From Poindextera sp963719975 (GTDB lineage: Bacteria > Pseudomonadota > Alphaproteobacteria > Caulobacterales > Caulobacteraceae), in contig CAVRED010000005.1 in NCBI GenBank assembly GCA_963719975.1, positions 310,001 to 374,000 on the forward strand: a DNA stretch of 64,000 bases, written 5' to 3'. Positions 7,186 through 15,970 of this stretch are shown piece after piece (the first letter of the stretch is position 1; every line of letters starts with the position of its first letter). The notes under the pieces were generated by a model. It did no database searches. It was given only the letters and a program-made list of their open reading frames with translations, and had not been told where the DNA came from. The position numbers were made by a program, and so were the translations under genes.

Positions 7186-8550
7186 TTGGGGATGACCAGC
7201 CTCCCGCAACCGGGACGTCCGGGCGCGGGGGCGCCGCGCCAGCGCAAGGCGGCGTTCGTCTTCATCTTCATTTCGGCCATCACCACGGCGATGTCGTTCG
7301 GGCTGATGATCCCGATCCTGCCGAATCTTCTGAAGCAGTTCACCGGCGGCGACACGGCTGAGGCGACCGACTGGAACGTCCTGTTCTCAACGGTCGGCGG
7401 GCTGATGAGCTTCTTCGCCGGGCCGGTGCTGGGAATGCTGTCCGACCGGTTCGGACGCCGGCCGGTGCTCTTGGTGTCATTGGCGGGCCTCGGGGCCGAC
7501 TTCCTGTTCATGGCGTTCGCGCCCAGCCTGCTCTGGTTGCTGGCCGGGCGGATGATCAGCGGCGCGACGTCCGGCGCCTTCTCCACGGCCAACGCCTATG
7601 TCGCCGACGTGGCCCGCCCTGAGGATCGCGCGCGCCTCTTCGGCCTGATCGGCAGCGCGTTCTCGTTCGGCTTCGTGGCGGGCCCGGCGCTCGGCGGCCT
7701 CCTCGGCGAGATCAGCCTCCGAGCGCCCTTCATCGCCGCCGCGCTCCTGACCCTGGCCAACGCCCTCTACGGCTACTTCATCGTGCCGGAGTCGCTTCCA
7801 CCGGAGCGGCGGACCAAGCGGTTCGAGGTCAGGAAGGCCAATCCGCTCGGATCGCTGACCCTGCTGCGCTCGCACCGCGACCTCTTCGGCCTGGCTGGGA
7901 TCTTCTTCCTCAATCAGCTGGCCCAGATGATCTGGCCGGCGATCTTCGTGCTCTACACCGGCTATCGCTACCACTGGTCGCCGCTGACCGTCGGAATCGT
8001 CATGATGGCGGGCGGCCTGGTCGGCGTCGGCGTGCAGAGCGTCCTCGTCGGCCCGTGCGTGAGGCGGTTCGGCGAGCGTGGAACCCTCCTGATCGGCCTC
8101 AGCTTCGCAACCTTCGCCTTCGCCTACTATTCCTGGGCGCCCACTGGCCTGCTCTATCTGCTCTGCATGCCGTTCAGCTCGCTCTCCGGCCTGATCACGC
8201 CGGGCCTGCAGGGACTGATGACCAGGCATGTCGGTCCAAGCGAGCAGGGCCAGCTGCAGGGGGCGAACCAGTCCATGGGCGGCATCGCCTCGCTGGTGGG
8301 GCCGAGCATCTTCGGCTTCTCCTTCGCCTGGGCTGTGAGGAACCCGCAGTTCCACGCGCCGGGCGTCTCGCTCGGCCTGGCCGCCGCCATCACGGGCCTT
8401 TGCCTGCTTCTGACATTCCGAACGCCAAAAGCTCGCGGACCCGGCTCGTTGCGCGGGGGTGTCAGCCCCCGCGAGTCAATGAGCTGGGTTTTGCAACCGT
8501 TCAACTGGCCGTGCAGCGACTTGACCTCGGCCGTCAGCGTCGCAACCTGA
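7186..8550 (+). CDS. MFS transporter, TetA/multidrug-type
   Basis: A 12-helix major facilitator of drug:H+ antiporter type. Motif A is present after helix 2 (GMLSDRFGRRPVLL), and the MIPILPNLLKQF segment in helix 1 is typical of the TetA/YfkL branch. It probably exports a small molecule across the inner membrane. Transmembrane homology ends at about LLLTFRTPKA (near base 8435). The last 40 residues cross a hairpin and overlap the convergent gene. A one-base shift would place a TGA at 8481-8483, so the true end is probably there. Start ATG at 7186 or 7192. Confidence 0.87.
   Translation: MGMTSLPQPGRPGAGAPRQRKAAFVFIFISAITTAMSFGLMIPILPNLLKQFTGGDTAEATDWNVLFSTVGGLMSFFAGPVLGMLSDRFGRRPVLLVSLAGLGADFLFMAFAPSLLWLLAGRMISGATSGAFSTANAYVADVARPEDRARLFGLIGSAFSFGFVAGPALGGLLGEISLRAPFIAAALLTLANALYGYFIVPESLPPERRTKRFEVRKANPLGSLTLLRSHRDLFGLAGIFFLNQLAQMIWPAIFVLYTGYRYHWSPLTVGIVMMAGGLVGVGVQSVLVGPCVRRFGERGTLLIGLSFATFAFAYYSWAPTGLLYLLCMPFSSLSGLITPGLQGLMTRHVGPSEQGQLQGANQSMGGIASLVGPSIFGFSFAWAVRNPQFHAPGVSLGLAAAITGLCLLLTFRTPKARGPGSLRGGVSPRESMSWVLQPFNWPCSDLTSAVSVAT
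8452..8473. terminator. GC hairpin between convergent genes
   Basis: CGCGGGGG (8452-8459), loop TGTCAG, CCCCCGCG (8466-8473): a perfect 8-base-pair stem at the 3' ends of the MFS gene and the coiled-coil gene. There is no T-run. Both neighbouring frames run through it without a stop, which suggests an indel close by. Confidence 0.5.
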
Positions 8551-8735
8551 GCCTTCAGCTGGCTGTTCTCGCGCTCCAACTGCATGCACGCGGTGCAGGG
8601 CCCGCTACTCACGCGTTGCACTTCGCCACGTTGCGGGTGGAGCACGGCGGCCTGCGGCCGCAGGGCGACGAGCGAGATGGTGACGAGGGCAAAGGCGCCG
8701 AGCGTCGAGACGGCCCAGCTACGCCGATCGCGCAT
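8476..8735 (-). CDS. Small membrane-anchored coiled-coil protein
   Basis: It starts at the ATG at 8735 behind a strong GGAGGA ribosome-binding site. It has one N-terminal hydrophobic segment (WAVSTLGAFALVTISLVAL), a CTAC motif, then a heptad-rich coiled coil (QLERENSQLKAQVATLTAEV). The architecture resembles periplasm-facing, bitopic FtsB/FtsL-like or lysis-accessory proteins, but no specific family is clear. The reading frame runs on into the MFS gene; a TGA is available at 8476-8478 one frame over, so I place the end there. The end is uncertain. Confidence 0.55.
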
Positions 8736-8797
8736 CGAGTGATCCTCCCTGCTTAAACGTGGTGGACTCCCCGAGGGCGTCGCAAGACCCCCGCGTG

Positions 8798-9646
8798 CTA
8801 GCCGTTGATCCACAGCCCCGCGTAGAGAACCTCGCCGGCGACCTCGTACCCGCTGACGTCGATCAGGCGCATGCCCTGTTGCGTGAAGGTGTCGAACGCG
8901 GCCTGGAACTCGGCCCCGTTCAGGTTGTTCCGCGCCTGCCAGGCCGGGAAGTTCCCCTGGTCCCAGATCGCCGCGAAGTAGGCGACGCCGCCCAACGCGT
9001 ATCCGCTGACCATGCGCAGGTGGTAGCCCTGCGCGACCGCCAAGTTGAACGCCGCCTGGTATTGTCCGGACGTCATGCCATGACGCGAGATCCAGGCCGG
9101 GCTGTTGGGGAGTTGTTCGAAAATGGCGGCGAAGTAGGGGACGCCGGCGACGTTGTAGGCGTTCACCCACACGGGCCGATAACCCTGGGCGGTGAGCTGG
9201 TTGAAGGTTTGCTGGAACTGGCCGGCCGTCAGCCCGTGGTGCGCCTCCCACGCGGGGCCCGAGACCTGGGTCCAGATCGCCGCGTAGAGCGGAACGCCGC
9301 CGGGCCCATAGCCGCTGACCTTGGAGAGCCGATAGCCCTGGGCCGTAAGCTGATCAAAGGTCTGCTGGTACTGGTCGGCGGTCATGTTGTGGTGGGCGAC
9401 CCAGGGCGGCCCGCCGGTCTGGTTGAAGATCGCCGCGAACGTGGCGGTCCCATCCACGTTGTAGCCGTCGACCAGCGCCAGCCTGTAGCCCTGAGCCGTC
9501 AACGCATTGAAGGTCGCCTGATACTGGTCGGCGTTGATGCCGTTGCGCGCCTGCCAAGCAAACGGCGCGGCAAGCACGGACGAGGCGCCGGCGGCGACCA
9601 CCGCCGCCGAGGTCGTCAGGATGGCAGATCTGCGTGTCAGGTTCAT
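8798..9646 (-). CDS. Tat-exported protein of five BTRD1-like tandem repeats
   Basis: The N-terminus carries a twin-arginine signal (NLTRRSAILTTSAAVVAAG) cut near ASSVLAAPFA. The rest is five repeats of 48-50 residues, each of the form W-x-A-x-x-x-(M/L)-x-x-x-Q-(Y/F)-Q-x-x-F-(N/D)-x-L-x-x-Q-G-Y-R-L-x-x-V-x-x-Y-x-x-x-G-x-x-x-(F/Y)-A-A-I-(W/F). This matches the bacterial tandem repeat domain 1 (beta-propeller-like) usually attached to beta-lactamase-fold or protease domains. Here it stands alone with no catalytic domain, so a binding or adhesive role in the periplasm or outside is inferred. An upstream in-frame ATG at 9676 is less likely. Confidence 0.88.
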   Translation of the reverse strand: MNLTRRSAILTTSAAVVAAGASSVLAAPFAWQARNGINADQYQATFNALTAQGYRLALVDGYNVDGTATFAAIFNQTGGPPWVAHHNMTADQYQQTFDQLTAQGYRLSKVSGYGPGGVPLYAAIWTQVSGPAWEAHHGLTAGQFQQTFNQLTAQGYRPVWVNAYNVAGVPYFAAIFEQLPNSPAWISRHGMTSGQYQAAFNLAVAQGYHLRMVSGYALGGVAYFAAIWDQGNFPAWQARNNLNGAEFQAAFDTFTQQGMRLIDVSGYEVAGEVLYAGLWING

Positions 9647-9794
9647 GGTTGCTTCCCCAGTGGTCGCCCACTTCAATCGTCACGCATTCTATACCGTGAG
9701 ACAGGATCGCGTAGGAGGAGAATTCGGTTTTCCCTTGCCGCTCGCTCGAGAGCCTCGCTAGGTGAGCGCAACAAGGGGCGGGTTGCAGTGGCCT

Positions 9795-10535
9795 ATGTCA
9801 CAAGGCTTCATCTCCGATGCGAGCTCGACGCCGACGGTCGCTGACGACGCCGCCGGCGCTCGGGGTTATGCGATCTGCACCGAGCCGAGGTCGGGCAGCA
9901 TCTATCTTTGCCAACTGCTGGCGTCGACCGGGGTGCTCGGAGTCCCGAACGAGTACTTCAAGACTGAAACCGTGCGCGCGCGCGTCCCCGACTACCCGGC
10001 CGATCCGGAGGCGCAGCTGCAGGCCATTCCCCATCTGGGCTCGACCCCGAACGGCGTCTACGGCGTCAAGGTCTTCTCGCAGCATTTCGATGCTGTGCGG
10101 GCGACGCGTTGGGCCGCGCGCCTGCCGAGGCTTTCGTTCATCTACCTGACCCGCCTCGACACGCTCGGTCAGGCGATCTCGAACGTGCGTGCGCTTCAGA
10201 CCTGGCAGTGGGTGGCCGATTTGCCGGCCCGGCGCGAGCCGATCTACGACTTCGACGCGATCAACGCGAACCTCATCCGGCTGCTCTCGGCGCAGGCGCG
10301 ATGGGCCTACTACCTGAGCCGCAACGGATTGCCGGTCCTCCATATCGTCTACGAACAGATGGTCGCCGCGCCGCAGGAGACCGTGGATGCGGTCGCCCGG
10401 CTCATCGGCTTGCGCGAACCCGCGGTGATCGACTTCACGAAGGTGTTGGTCACCCCGCAGCGCGACGCCCTCACGCAACAGTGGCGCGAGCGCTTTGTCG
10501 CCCAGGCGCGCGACCTCTCGGCTTTCCCCGCCTAG
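9795..10535 (+). CDS. Sulfotransferase, Stf0 family
   Basis: About 246 residues. The 5'-phosphosulfate loop PRSGSIYLCQLLASTGVLG is near residue 30, followed by PNEYF, and the 3'-phosphate segment IYLTRLDTLGQAISNVRA is in the middle. Both are hallmarks of Stf0, the mycobacterial trehalose 2-sulfotransferase family. It transfers sulfate from PAPS to an unknown acceptor, probably a sugar or lipid. An in-frame GTG at 9762 would add 11 residues. A second, unrelated sulfotransferase lies at 39629. Confidence 0.88.
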   Translation: MSQGFISDASSTPTVADDAAGARGYAICTEPRSGSIYLCQLLASTGVLGVPNEYFKTETVRARVPDYPADPEAQLQAIPHLGSTPNGVYGVKVFSQHFDAVRATRWAARLPRLSFIYLTRLDTLGQAISNVRALQTWQWVADLPARREPIYDFDAINANLIRLLSAQARWAYYLSRNGLPVLHIVYEQMVAAPQETVDAVARLIGLREPAVIDFTKVLVTPQRDALTQQWRERFVAQARDLSAFPA

Positions 10536-10551
10536 GCCGCGCCTCGCGGCC
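10535..10551. terminator. Perfect short hairpin between convergent genes
   Basis: GGCCGCG (10535-10541), loop CCT, CGCGGCC (10545-10551), placed between the stops of the Stf0 gene and the VOC gene. There is no T-run, so it may act as a bidirectional pause or RNA-end stabiliser. Confidence 0.45.
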
Positions 10552-10552
10552 G

Positions 10553-10951
10553 CTAAGCGGGCGCGAGAACCTGTGCGATCTCCCAGACGTTGCCGGCGGG
10601 GTCGCTGAACGCCGCGGTCCGCCGACCCCACGGCCGATCGATCGGCCCGTTCAACAGCGCAACGCCCTGTCGCGCGAGCTCGGCGCAGGTCTCGTCCGCG
10701 TCATCCACCCTTATCGTCGGCATCCAGCGCGCGCCCGCGCCCGCCGGTCCGACAGCCGCCGGCTGGACCAGTTCCGGCGCCTCGGACGCCTGCAGCACAT
10801 TGAGCAGGAGGTTGTCGAACCTGAACACCGCCGAGACGGCGTCCTCGAAGATGAGCGGCAGGCCGAACACCTCGCGGTAGAACGCCTTCGTCGCCGGAAC
10901 GTCCTCGGTGAAAATCGTGATCACCTCGATCGCTTGCAGTGCCTCGATCAA
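10553..10951 (-). CDS. VOC/glyoxalase-family protein
   Basis: A 132-residue single vicinal-oxygen-chelate domain with paired beta-alpha-beta-beta-beta units: VITIFTEDVPATKAFYREVF at the N-terminus and FSDPAGNVWEIAQVL at the C-terminus, the latter with the conserved DPxGNxWE metal-ligand glutamate. Such proteins are glyoxalases, dioxygenases or binding proteins; the reaction cannot be told. It is convergent with Stf0. Confidence 0.85.
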   Translation of the reverse strand: MIEALQAIEVITIFTEDVPATKAFYREVFGLPLIFEDAVSAVFRFDNLLLNVLQASEAPELVQPAAVGPAGAGARWMPTIRVDDADETCAELARQGVALLNGPIDRPWGRRTAAFSDPAGNVWEIAQVLAPA

Positions 10952-11172
10952 TGGGTCCTCCTTCGCGCGCTGGCGGCGAATCCTGAAGCATGATCGCCGA
11001 TCGGCGGCGCGCCTGCGACCGAAGAACTGATCCGGCTCTGTGCGCGCGCGCTCGTCGACCCAGATGCACGGCTAGAGCGCCGCCGCGACGGAGGAACGCA
11101 GACGACCGTCATACAAGCGTCGCGCTGGCGCTTCAGAAAAGGGCTTGGCCGCAAGCGCCGGGGGGCTTCGCA

Positions 11173-12549
11173 TTGACAGACGAGGCGCTTGCCGACCCAC
11201 GGCTTAGTCAGTCCCTCAAGCGTCGCCACATGACCATGATCGCGCTTGGCGGCGTGATCGGCGCCGGGCTGTTCGTCGGCAGCCGGGTGGTGATCCAGTC
11301 GGCCGGACCGGCGGCCAGTATCTCGTTCCTGATGACGGGCCTGCTGGTTGTCCTTGTGATCCGCATGCTCGGCGAGCTGGCGACCGCGCTGCCGGCGGCC
11401 GGATCCTTCTATGAATACGCGCGACTGGCGTTGGGCGACCTCGCCGGCTTCGTCACCGGCTGGACGTATTGGTACTTCTGGGTCGGCGTCGTGGCGTTCG
11501 AGGCCATCGCCGGCGCCGATCTCGTCCGGTTCTGGTTGCCCCAGTTCCCGCAGTGGCTGCTTGCGCTCATGCTGCTCCTGGTCATGACCGCCACCAACGT
11601 GCGGTCCGTTCGCGCCTACGGCGAGTTCGAATTCTGGCTGGCGTCGATCAAGGTGGGCGCGATCGTCGTCTTCCTTATGGTCGGCGGCCTCTATGTCGCC
11701 GGCCTCTGGTTCGGCACTGGCCCGCATATCGCCAACCTCACCGCCCACGGCGGTTTTGCGCCGCACGGCGTCCTGCCGATCCTCACCGGGGCCGTCGCCG
11801 CCACCGGCTTCTACTTCGGGGCGGAGATCGTCTCGGTCGCGGCGGCGGAATCCGCCGAGCCGGCCCTGGCGGTGGCGCGAGCCACCACCTCGGTCATCTG
11901 GCGCGTGCTTCTGTTCTACATCGGCTCGATCGTGCTCGTGGTGGCGATCGTCCCGTGGGACTCGCCGGGGATGAAAACCCCTTACGTCAGCGCGCTCGCC
12001 ACGATCGGCCTGCCGGCGGCGGCAAACGTGATGAACGTCGTCATCCTGACCGCGGTGCTCTCGGCGCTCAATTCCGGCCTCTATGTCTCGTCGAGGATGC
12101 TGCTGGCGCTGACGCGCCACGGGGACGCGCCGCAGTTCGTCGCGCGCGTGAACGCGAGAGGCACGCCGGTTCGCGCGATCCTGGCGGGCACCGTCATGGG
12201 CTTTGCGGCCGTGGTGATTTCGTACCTATCGCCCAACGCCGTCTTCCCCTTCCTCGTCAAATCGAACGGGACGGTGGCGATCTTCGTCTATCTCCTGATC
12301 GCGTTGTCCGAACTACGGCTGCGACGAAAGCTGGAGCGCGAGAGCCCGGACCGCATCGTCGTGCGGATGTGGCTCTATCCGTGGCTGAGCCTTGTCGCCG
12401 TCGCCGGGATGCTGGCGATCCTGGCGGCGATGGCCTTCATTCCCGACCAGCGCGTCCCCCTGGCGGCGGGCCTCGCCAGCCTGGCGATCGCGGTGGGGCT
12501 GTTTTGGCTCAGCCGGGCCGGCTTCTGGCGCCGCGCCGCGGCCGGATAG
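11173..12549 (+). CDS. APC-superfamily amino acid permease (AAT/GabP-like)
   Basis: About 458 residues and twelve hydrophobic helices. The N-terminus LKRRHMTMIALGGVIGAGLF is the family's helix 1 with the unwound GxIGxGLF substrate-binding stretch. The ELATALPAAGSFYEYA segment and a helix-6 GAEIVSVAAAES segment are also typical of the AAT family (GabP, CycA, aromatic permeases). It imports an amino acid with protons across the inner membrane. I chose the TTG at 11173 because homology starts there; the longer frame from 10990 is not protein-like. Convergent with the amidohydrolase cluster. Confidence 0.87.
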   Translation: MTDEALADPRLSQSLKRRHMTMIALGGVIGAGLFVGSRVVIQSAGPAASISFLMTGLLVVLVIRMLGELATALPAAGSFYEYARLALGDLAGFVTGWTYWYFWVGVVAFEAIAGADLVRFWLPQFPQWLLALMLLLVMTATNVRSVRAYGEFEFWLASIKVGAIVVFLMVGGLYVAGLWFGTGPHIANLTAHGGFAPHGVLPILTGAVAATGFYFGAEIVSVAAAESAEPALAVARATTSVIWRVLLFYIGSIVLVVAIVPWDSPGMKTPYVSALATIGLPAAANVMNVVILTAVLSALNSGLYVSSRMLLALTRHGDAPQFVARVNARGTPVRAILAGTVMGFAAVVISYLSPNAVFPFLVKSNGTVAIFVYLLIALSELRLRRKLERESPDRIVVRMWLYPWLSLVAVAGMLAILAAMAFIPDQRVPLAAGLASLAIAVGLFWLSRAGFWRRAAAG

Positions 12550-12561
12550 ACGCAGCCGCCT

Positions 12562-13723
12562 CTACTCCATCGCGAACAGCTTGAGCGCCGTCTTGCCGAG
12601 GATCATCTGCGCGTTCTTCACCGTGGTGGCGTCGAACACCGCCTGGATGGCGCTGCGGGTGTAGCCGAACGTGCTCTCCTGGTGCGGATAGTCGCTCGAC
12701 CACATCACCCGGTCGGCGCCGATGCGGTGGAGCAGCTCCAGGCCCGCCGGGTCGGTCATGAAGGTCGCGTAGCAGTGGTTGAACCAGTACCAGCTGGGCG
12801 GATGCTTCAGCTTGGGGTTCATCACGGTCGGGAACGAGTTCCAGATCATGTCGGCGTCGTGGACCATCGAGGCGACCCAGCTGATGCCGCCCTCGACGAA
12901 CACCACGCGCAGCTTGGGGAAGCGGTCGAACACGCCGCCGAAGGTCAGCGGCCCCCAGATCTGCCGAAAGCCCTGCATCTGGGTCAGCACGAAGGTGCCG
13001 GCCGCGCCGGGCGCGGCGGTCGGGATCGCCTCGCCGATGTGGAAGCAGAGCGGGATGCCGCTCTCGGCGATCGCGTCCCACATGGGATCGAGCTTGGGGT
13101 CCGAGTACTGGATGATGTCGCCGTTCACGTCCTCGCCCGGCTTGATCGGGACCATCAGGCAGCGGGCGCCGAGCTCGGCGCAGCGGTCGACCGAGGCCTT
13201 GACCGTCTCCATGTCCCAGTAGGTCGGCACCATCACCGGGAAGAGGCGGCCCTTGCCGCTCTTGCAGACCTCGGCGATGTGCTCGTTGTAGGCGCCGAAG
13301 GTCTCGGCGCGGTTCATCATCTTGCCGAACATGTAGAGGCCGAACAGGCGCTGCGGGAAGATCAGCTCCTTCTCGACCCCCTCGACGTCGAGGTCGGCGA
13401 GCCTGGCCTCGATGCTGGTGAAGCCCGGCGTGCACTCGAGCGAGGTGCAGAGCGCCTTGGCGATGTGCGGCGGCGTCATCGTGCTTGCTCGCCGATGGTC
13501 AGCTGCCAGCCGCCGTCCTCGAACACCATCCGCGGCGCCTGGTCCTTCAGGTGCGCGGGGAAGCGGTCGATACCAGAGGTCGCTCTCCAGCATGTGGCTG
13601 TCGGCGGAGACGATGCGGGTGCCGCGCGGCCACGGCTTGGTCGCCGCCTGCGGCCACCCGCTCGGGCGAGAGCGCGATCCCGACCATCTCGGGGATCTCG
13701 AGCACGAAGCCATCGTCGGCCAT
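12562..13723 (-). CDS. Amidohydrolase 2 family metal-dependent hydrolase, frameshifted
   Basis: About 385 residues, a TIM-barrel hydrolase or decarboxylase of the Amidohydro_2 family. The N-terminal metal motif is IVSADSHMLE, a mid-barrel histidine lies in LCFHIGEA, and the C-terminal aspartate in VMWSSDYPHQEST. It starts MADDGFVLEIPEMVG at 13723. The first 80 codons are broken by three frame changes (about 13655, 13571 and 13490) while each piece keeps family sequence, so base errors are likelier than decay. From 13480 to the stop it is clean. Last gene of the minus-strand D-amino-acid-like cluster, 47 bases after the deacylase stop. Confidence 0.82.
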
Positions 13724-13770
13724 CGTCATCTCCCTCTCGTTCTTGCCGCGCATCTTACCGCGCACTTTTC

Positions 13771-15438
13771 TTACGCGAGGCCGCAGATCTCGCCCGCCTT
13801 GGCGTCGGTATAGGCGCCCTTGGCCCAGGCGATCTCGCCGTTGACCACCACCGTATCGACGCCGATCGAGCCGCGCACGTAGCGCATGCCATCGCCCGGC
13901 ATGTCGAACACCGCATGCTCCTCGCCGCGGTCGATGGCGTCCGGGTCGAACACCACGATGTCGGCGGCGAAGCCTTCCTTCAGCGTTCCACGGTCCTTGA
14001 TCCGCCAGATGTCGGCGGTCTCGGAGGTGATCTTCTTCACCGCCTCTTCCAGCGTCATCGCGCCGGCTCTGCGCACGAACTCGCTGAACAGATAGCCGGT
14101 GTCGCCATAGGTCGCGAACGACGAGATGTGGGCCCCGCCGTCGCTCGCGCCGATGTGCACGTGCGGCTTGGCCAGCATCGGCCCGATGCGGCCGGTGTCG
14201 TCGTGACCGCGGTTCGACGGCGATGAAGGCGACGTCCAGGCCGTTCTCCAGCGACAGGTTGAGCAGCGCCTGCGCCGGCGTCTCGCCGCGCGCCTCGGCG
14301 ATCTCGTTCACCGTCTTGCCGGCGAGCTCGGCCGGCAGCGCATCGCCGCCGCGGGCGACCAGGGTTCCGAAGATCGCCTCGCCGCCGTCGGCGCCGGCGT
14401 CGGTCGAGCAGGCGCTCGACCGTCTCTGGATCGCGCAGCGCCGCGAGCCGCTCGGGCAGCGGCTGGCGCAGCGTGCGCATCCAGCTCGGCAGGCGACCGA
14501 AGAAGAGGCTGGGGCGGAGCAGCGAGAAGCTGATGTCGATCGGCCGCGTCTGCATCTGCGGCCACACCCGCGCGCCGCGGGCGAACTGCTCCTCGACGCG
14601 GGCGAGCTGGCGCGGCGCCGCGTTCGGCGCGAAGCGGCTGTCGAACACCGGCGAGAAGGTGGTCGGGATGCCGTGCTTCAGCGACAGCTCGGCCAGCTGG
14701 TCGATGCGGGCGATGGTGATGTCGGTGTCGTAGAACTCCGGCACGATCTGCAGCATGCGGCCGAACTCGCCGAGCACGGCCGAGAGCGCGTCGAGCTCGG
14801 CGAAGTCGGCGAAGCGGCTGGGCACCGGCCGGGCGTGCTCGTCGACGTCGACGAAGCTGGTCGAAAGGCCCACCGCGCCGGCCTTCAGGCACTCGCGCAG
14901 CAGGTCCTGCATCGCCTTGACCTCGTCGGCCGGGCGGCGCGCTGGTTCGCGTCGGGACCCATGACCCAGAGCCGGATCACGCTGTGGCCGACCAGCGGGC
15001 GCGACGTTGATGGCCAGGCCCTTCTCCAGCGCCTTGCGGTAGCCGGCGAAGTCCTCCCACGTCCACTCGAACGCGTCGGTGAAGGCGGCGGGCGGCATCT
15101 CCTCGATCTGCTGGAACATGCCGACCAGGGCCTTGCGGTCCTTGGCCTTCAGCGGCGCGAGCGAGAGCGAGCAGTTGCCGGGCACGACCGAGGTGATCCC
15201 GTGCTCCAGCGCCGGCTTCGCCGCCCCGTCCCACAGCAGCTGCACGTCGAAGTGGGTGTGCGGGTCGATGAAGCCGGGCGCGACGACCTGCGCCCTTGGC
15301 GTCGATCACGCGCCTCGCCTCGCCGAGGTCCTGGCCGACGGCGGCGATGCGGCCGTCCTTGACCGCGACGTCGGCGGCGAACGCCGGCGCGCCGGTTCCG
15401 TCGACCACGCGGCCGCCCTTGATCAGCAGGTCATACAT
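13771..15438 (-). CDS. N-acyl-D-amino-acid deacylase family amidohydrolase, frameshifted
   Basis: About 555 residues of an amidohydrolase of the D-aminoacylase/dihydroorotase type. It starts MYDLLIKGGRVVDGTG, carries the metal-binding HxH (VVAPGFIDPHTHFDVQLL), then GITSVVPGNCSLSLAPL with the conserved cysteine of D-aminoacylases, and near the end HVHIGASDGGAHIS and LKEGFAADIVVFDP. It releases D-amino acids from N-acyl derivatives; the exact substrate is unknown. The frame changes at about 15293, 15003, 14945, 14400 and 14205. Its ATG overlaps the stop of the upstream small gene by 8 bases. Confidence 0.83.
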
Positions 15439-15890
15439 TCGAGAGTCCCTTGGAAACCTCGCGCCAGGAGCGGCCGATCAGGCTTTGCAGATCGGCCGCG
15501 CCACAGGCGCGCATGACGGAAAAGCCGGTGTCGGCGTCCAGGACAACCTGGCCGACGACGCCGTTCTCATAGCGTATGGAGAGCGCCATCTCGGCCGCGC
15601 CATCGTGGCCGGCCGCGATCTCGGCGCGCTCGATGATCGCCTCGGCGGCCGCAGGCTCTGAGCTGGCGGACGGGCGCGGTCACGCGGCCCTTGGCGGCTC
15701 GACGAAGACGACGTCGGAGCCCAGCAAGAGGCCGCGCGGCCGGCGCATGGCGAAGATGTGCAGGTTCCAGCTCTGGATGCGCTCGACGGCGCTCGCCACC
15801 GGCTCGCCCGGCATCGCGCGGGCGGCCAGCGTCCTCGACGGTCTCGTCGGGCAGGGGCGTGACGAACCGGCGCTGGGGCGTGAGCGGCAT
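15431..15890 (-). CDS. Protein of unknown function, coupled to the deacylase, frameshifted
   Basis: About 150 residues when pieced together: MPLTPQRRFVTPLPDETVE, then in the next frame PVASAVERIQSWNLHIFAMR, and finally EIAAGHDGAAEMALSIRYEN and GVVGQVVLDADTGFSVMRAC up to SNV. Frame changes lie near 15835, 15690 and 15655. I do not recognise the family; no signal or membrane segment is seen. The stop TGA (15431-15433) lies within the start of the deacylase (overlap of 8 bases), so the two are probably translated together. An 18-base candidate operator ends 18 bases upstream of its ATG. Confidence 0.6.
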
Positions 15891-15907
15891 CGGGGTCTCG
15901 TCAGAAA

Positions 15908-15925
15908 TGGAACGCGTTTCGAAAA
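15908..15925. promoter_or_regulatory. Candidate operator, copy 2 (18-base motif shared with 1436)
   Basis: The same TGGAACGCGTTTCGAAAA as at 1436-1453, here 17 bases upstream of the ATG (15890) of the first gene of the deacylase unit. The palindromic AACGCGTT core suits a dimeric repressor such as a TetR-family protein. Its position at the start codon's upstream edge suits repression. Confidence 0.45.
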
Positions 15926-15970
15926 TCGCAGGAATGGGCGCGTCGGGCAATGGCTGAAACGTGGGGTCGC

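Noticed and set aside
8154..9251. A 365-residue minus-strand protein covering the coiled-coil gene
   Set aside because: Its N-terminal half is antisense-frame noise over the repeat-protein gene; only the part from 8735 has a ribosome-binding site and plausible sequence.
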